A stretch of DNA of 64,000 bases from an uncultured Bacteroidia bacterium (lineage in GTDB: Bacteria; Bacteroidota; Bacteroidia; Bacteroidales; Prolixibacteraceae), in the NCBI GenBank assembly GCA_903850335.1, contig CAINLJ010000137.1, forward strand, positions 1 through 64,000, in the 5' to 3' direction. Below, one piece after another: positions 61,789 through 64,000 of the stretch. Made by a program: the position numbers and the translations under genes. Within the stretch, counting starts at the first letter, position 1. Every line of letters starts with the position of its first letter. The notes beneath the pieces were generated by a model, which worked only from the letters and a program-made list of their open reading frames with translations, searched no databases and was not told the DNA's origin.

Positions 61789-63021
61789 ATGGCACTTAAT
61801 TACATTTGGATATTTTTCTTTCTGATTGCATTTGTAATTGGGATCGTAAAATTGGTATTTTTGGGTGATGCTGAAGTATTTCCGGAAATGATCAATTCCA
61901 CATTTGATATGGCAAAGAGTGGATTTGAAATTTCACTTGGTCTGACAGGTGTATTGACTTTATGGTCCGGAATCATGAAAATTGGAGAAAAGGGGGGAAT
62001 TGTAACGATTATTTCACGTCTGATAGGTCCCTTTTTCAACAAGCTTTTTCCTGAACTTGGAAAAAACCATCCTGCCTATGGCCCTATGATGATGAATTTT
62101 GCTGCTAACATGCTTGGATTGGATAATGCTGCTACTCCAATGGGATTACAGGCAATGGGCGAGATGCAAAAGTCGAATCCGAACCCAGGCATTGCTTCAA
62201 ACGCACAGATCATGTTCCTTGTTTTGAATGCCTCTGGATTAACAATAATTCCAATATCCATAATGGTTTACAGGGCTCAGCTTGGTGCCCATGATCCTTC
62301 GGATGTGTTCATTCCGATTTTGCTTGCCACTTTCTTTTCAACACTAACCGGACTAATTGGAGTGTCGGTCTACCAACGCATAAATCTGTGGGATAAAACG
62401 ATAATATCTTATTTATCAGGGATGTTTGTTTTTGTTTTTACCCTGATTTATTTAACGCATACTCTTTCTCCTACAAATCTTGCTCACTACTCAAAGGTAG
62501 TAAGCAATTTACTGTTGTTCTCAATTATCATCGGATTTTTATTACTTGGGCTTCGCAAAAAAATAAATGTTTACGAAACTTTCATTGATGGAGCTAAAGA
62601 AGGTTTTACAACAGCTATAAAAATTATTCCTTATCTTGTTGCAATACTTGTAGCCATTGGAGTTTTTAGAACCTCAGGCGCCATGGATTTTCTGATTGCT
62701 GGTTTTCGCAGGACGATCGAGGCAATTGGTGTTAACACCGATTTCATTGGAGCATTGCCAACTGCTTTAATGAAACCTCTCAGCGGCAGTGGATCACGGG
62801 GGATGATGGTTGATGTAATGAAAACGGCAGGAGCTGATTCCTTTATTGGAAGATTATCATGCATTGTGCAGGGAGCGGGTGACACTACTTTTTTCGTACT
62901 TGCAGTCTATTTTGGATCTGTTGGAATTAAAAATACCAGACATGCACTTGTTTGTGCCCTACTGGCTGATTTAGCAGGTCTTTTTGCTGCTATTTTAATC
63001 GGGTATTTATTTTTCCACTAA
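61789..63021 (+). CDS. SpmA/SpmB-like nucleoside-recognition (Gate) domain membrane protein
   Basis: A 410-residue inner-membrane protein in which the two halves match spore maturation proteins A and B fused in one chain. The first half has GIMKIGEKGGIVTIISRLIG and MMNFAANMLGLDNAATPMGL; the second half has GAKEGFTTAIKIIPYLVAIL and LPTALMKPLSGSGSRGMMVD. Gate domains are found in nucleoside transporters and in spore proteins; in non-sporulating bacteria the fused form is common and probably transports an unknown solute. Eight to ten membrane segments are visible. It lies 17 bases after the DUF6807 gene, probably one transcript. Confidence 0.88.
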   Translation: MALNYIWIFFFLIAFVIGIVKLVFLGDAEVFPEMINSTFDMAKSGFEISLGLTGVLTLWSGIMKIGEKGGIVTIISRLIGPFFNKLFPELGKNHPAYGPMMMNFAANMLGLDNAATPMGLQAMGEMQKSNPNPGIASNAQIMFLVLNASGLTIIPISIMVYRAQLGAHDPSDVFIPILLATFFSTLTGLIGVSVYQRINLWDKTIISYLSGMFVFVFTLIYLTHTLSPTNLAHYSKVVSNLLLFSIIIGFLLLGLRKKINVYETFIDGAKEGFTTAIKIIPYLVAILVAIGVFRTSGAMDFLIAGFRRTIEAIGVNTDFIGALPTALMKPLSGSGSRGMMVDVMKTAGADSFIGRLSCIVQGAGDTTFFVLAVYFGSVGIKNTRHALVCALLADLAGLFAAILIGYLFFH

Positions 63022-63036
63022 AATGTAAACATTAAA

Positions 63037-63070
63037 AATCCCCGTCAAAATCTTACTTTTTCCGGGGATT
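63037..63070 (-). terminator. Terminator of the Cys/Lys-rich protein gene
   Basis: An 8-bp stem AATCCCCG/CGGGGATT (63037-63044 with 63063-63070) with an 18-base loop. The minus strand has the T run (GGGGATTTTT), so it fits the small gene to the right, and may also help end the gene to the left. Confidence 0.6.
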
Positions 63071-63137
63071 GTCAAAAAATTATAAAAGAATCAAATATGG
63101 AAGCTAAGCAGCTAATTTGCAATTACTTATATTTGAT

Positions 63138-63338
63138 TTACTTTTTATCAGCATCTTTTTTTGTGCAAGCCTTGTCTCCACCTTTTTCACAAGCAGCTTT
63201 GTCTTTGCAGCAAGCTTTTTTGCAATCTTTTGAACAAGCAGTAGCAGCTTTAGGTTTGCTATCCTGAGCACTAACATTTACACCAGCAAGGGTCATCCCT
63301 GCTACCATCACGAATAAATAAATTAACTTTTTCATCAT
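63138..63338 (-). CDS. Small secreted Cys- and Lys-rich protein
   Basis: A 66-residue protein with a clear signal peptide (1-25, ending VNVSAQ). The mature chain of about 41 residues has six cysteines (35, 39, 43, 44, 50, 58) and about thirteen lysines, in a repeated pattern of Cys, Lys, Asp and Ala. I do not know the family. The spacing (CxxxCxxxCC, then Cx7C) could bind a metal or form disulphides in the periplasm. It has its own terminator and a 312-base upstream gap. Confidence that it is a gene rests on the signal peptide, codon use and terminator. Confidence 0.7.
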   Translation of the reverse strand: MMKKLIYLFVMVAGMTLAGVNVSAQDSKPKAATACSKDCKKACCKDKAACEKGGDKACTKKDADKK

Positions 63339-63650
63339 TAAAAATTTTATATAAATAATTAATCATTTTATGGTTTGGCTAAAACAATTTTCTAAAACCC
63401 TGACAAAACAGCGAAGCCAATTCCTACACAAATAACAATCAAATTTGGCAATTTTCATTCATTTTTCAACAAAATATTTTGAATTTTTTAAATGTCTATA
63501 ATTGTGATACTTATATGTATTCATTCTAAATAAAACTCACAAATTACTTAAAATAAGGTAAATAAAAATGTATATTGACGTTTACTTTAACCTGGGAATA
63601 CGTATCATTGTAAAATAAACCTTTAGCAACGCTTAAAAATAAATCAAAAG
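63339..63650. other. Intergenic gap with no recognised element
   Basis: A 312-base AT-rich region between two divergent genes. No reading frame, hairpin or full promoter match was seen on either strand, although promoters for both genes should be here. Confidence 0.5.
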
Positions 63651-64000
63651 ATGGTATCAAATGAATTGGTTTCAGCAATTGAAGCTGTTTATCAAAGGCT
63701 GGAGGAGCACATTCAGGAAACTACTACTAAAACTGGCATGAAATGCAAACATTTATGTAATGTATGTTGCAGAAAAACCAACATTGAGGCAAGTGCTGTG
63801 GAGTTTATTCCTCTTGCTGCATGGCTGTATGAGAATAAAATTGTAGATGAGTTCATGAGCAGACTGGACGAGAGTAATGAAACTGGCTATTGTCCTCTCT
63901 TTTTACCGGATGCATGGAAAGAGGGAAAAGGTGGATGTTTAAACTATGATAAAAGAGGCCTTGTATGCAGATTATTTGGTTTCGGTTACAGAATTGACCG
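63651..64000 (+). CDS. YkgJ-family cysteine-cluster protein, truncated by the window end
   Basis: The first 116 codons of a gene that runs off the right edge. The translation starts MVSNELVSAIEAVYQRLEEH and contains the cysteine cluster CKHLCNVCC (about 32-40), then CPLF and GCLNYDKRGLVCRLFGFG. This spacing fits the YkgJ (CxxxCxxC-type) zinc or iron-sulphur protein family, whose function is poorly known. The ATG at 63651 is chosen because an in-frame stop lies close upstream and the helical N terminus is normal. The remaining C terminus is not visible. Confidence 0.8.
   Translation, partial: MVSNELVSAIEAVYQRLEEHIQETTTKTGMKCKHLCNVCCRKTNIEASAVEFIPLAAWLYENKIVDEFMSRLDESNETGYCPLFLPDAWKEGKGGCLNYDKRGLVCRLFGFGYRID

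Noticed and set aside
61789-63021. Evidence of sporulation
   Set aside because: SpmA/SpmB-like fusions are widespread in non-sporulating bacteria and no other spore gene is present.

Overview
The window looks like a chromosomal segment of a low-GC member of the Bacteroidota, most likely the order Bacteroidales or Marinilabiliales. The evidence is the divergent clpC / gyrA-TPR arrangement, a GyrA with Phe in the quinolone-determining region, a fused E1 alpha-beta dehydrogenase, few Shine-Dalgarno sequences, and several promoters that fit the Bacteroidota primary sigma consensus TTTG-N19-TAnnTTTG. The DNA is gene-dense and mostly housekeeping. I see no rRNA, CRISPR array, insertion sequence, prophage or defence island.

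Layout. 0-8 kb: mazG, clpC, gyrA and a TPR protein. 7.7-16.4 kb (minus strand): methylglyoxal synthase, a cell-wall glucosaminidase, an atypical flavodoxin, a 2-oxo acid dehydrogenase E1/E2 pair, a serine hydrolase and pyrD-pyrK. 16.5-17.8 kb: an XRE regulator and an 830-base AT-rich gap with repeated inverted repeats and one consensus promoter that has no visible gene. 17.8-26.2 kb: a peptidase/propeller/barrel protein, aminopeptidase P, a NUDIX enzyme, a LysE exporter, a thioesterase, two tRNA-Lys genes, a short-chain dehydrogenase and an ECF sigma factor. 26.6-36.7 kb: a nucleotide-sugar dehydrogenase, three polyamine genes (carboxy(nor)spermidine synthase, aguB, aguA), a GH106-like glycosidase, a second serine hydrolase and YebC. 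36.9-46.5 kb: a ligase-ACP-acyltransferase fusion, then a compact four-gene operon of the type best known from Planctomycetes (NHL, PSCyt1/DUF1549/DUF1553, DUF1501, PSCyt1/LRR). 46.6-53.4 kb: transketolase, serA, and pta / hydroxyacyl-CoA dehydrogenase-like / ackA. 53.4-64 kb: an MBL hydrolase, an RsmI-like methylase, a membrane-NUDIX fusion, NrnA-like DHH phosphatase, ndk, a lactonase-fold propeller, two unknown envelope proteins, a DUF6807 protein, an SpmA/SpmB-like fusion, a small secreted Cys/Lys-rich protein and the start of a YkgJ-family protein.

How the genes work together. PyrD and PyrK form one respiratory-independent dihydroorotate dehydrogenase. AguA and AguB convert agmatine to putrescine, which the carboxy(nor)spermidine synthase can take toward spermidine. 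Pta and AckA make ATP from acetyl-CoA. E1 and E2 need an E3 encoded elsewhere. The four-gene operon at 39.6-46.5 kb encodes exported proteins, two with c-type haem motifs and two with twin-arginine-like signals, so it probably works outside the cytoplasm.

I did not find a clear new system. The two places most worth testing are the operator/promoter patch at 17.48-17.55 kb and the four-gene operon at 39.6-46.5 kb. All assignments are from reading the sequence; no database search was run.
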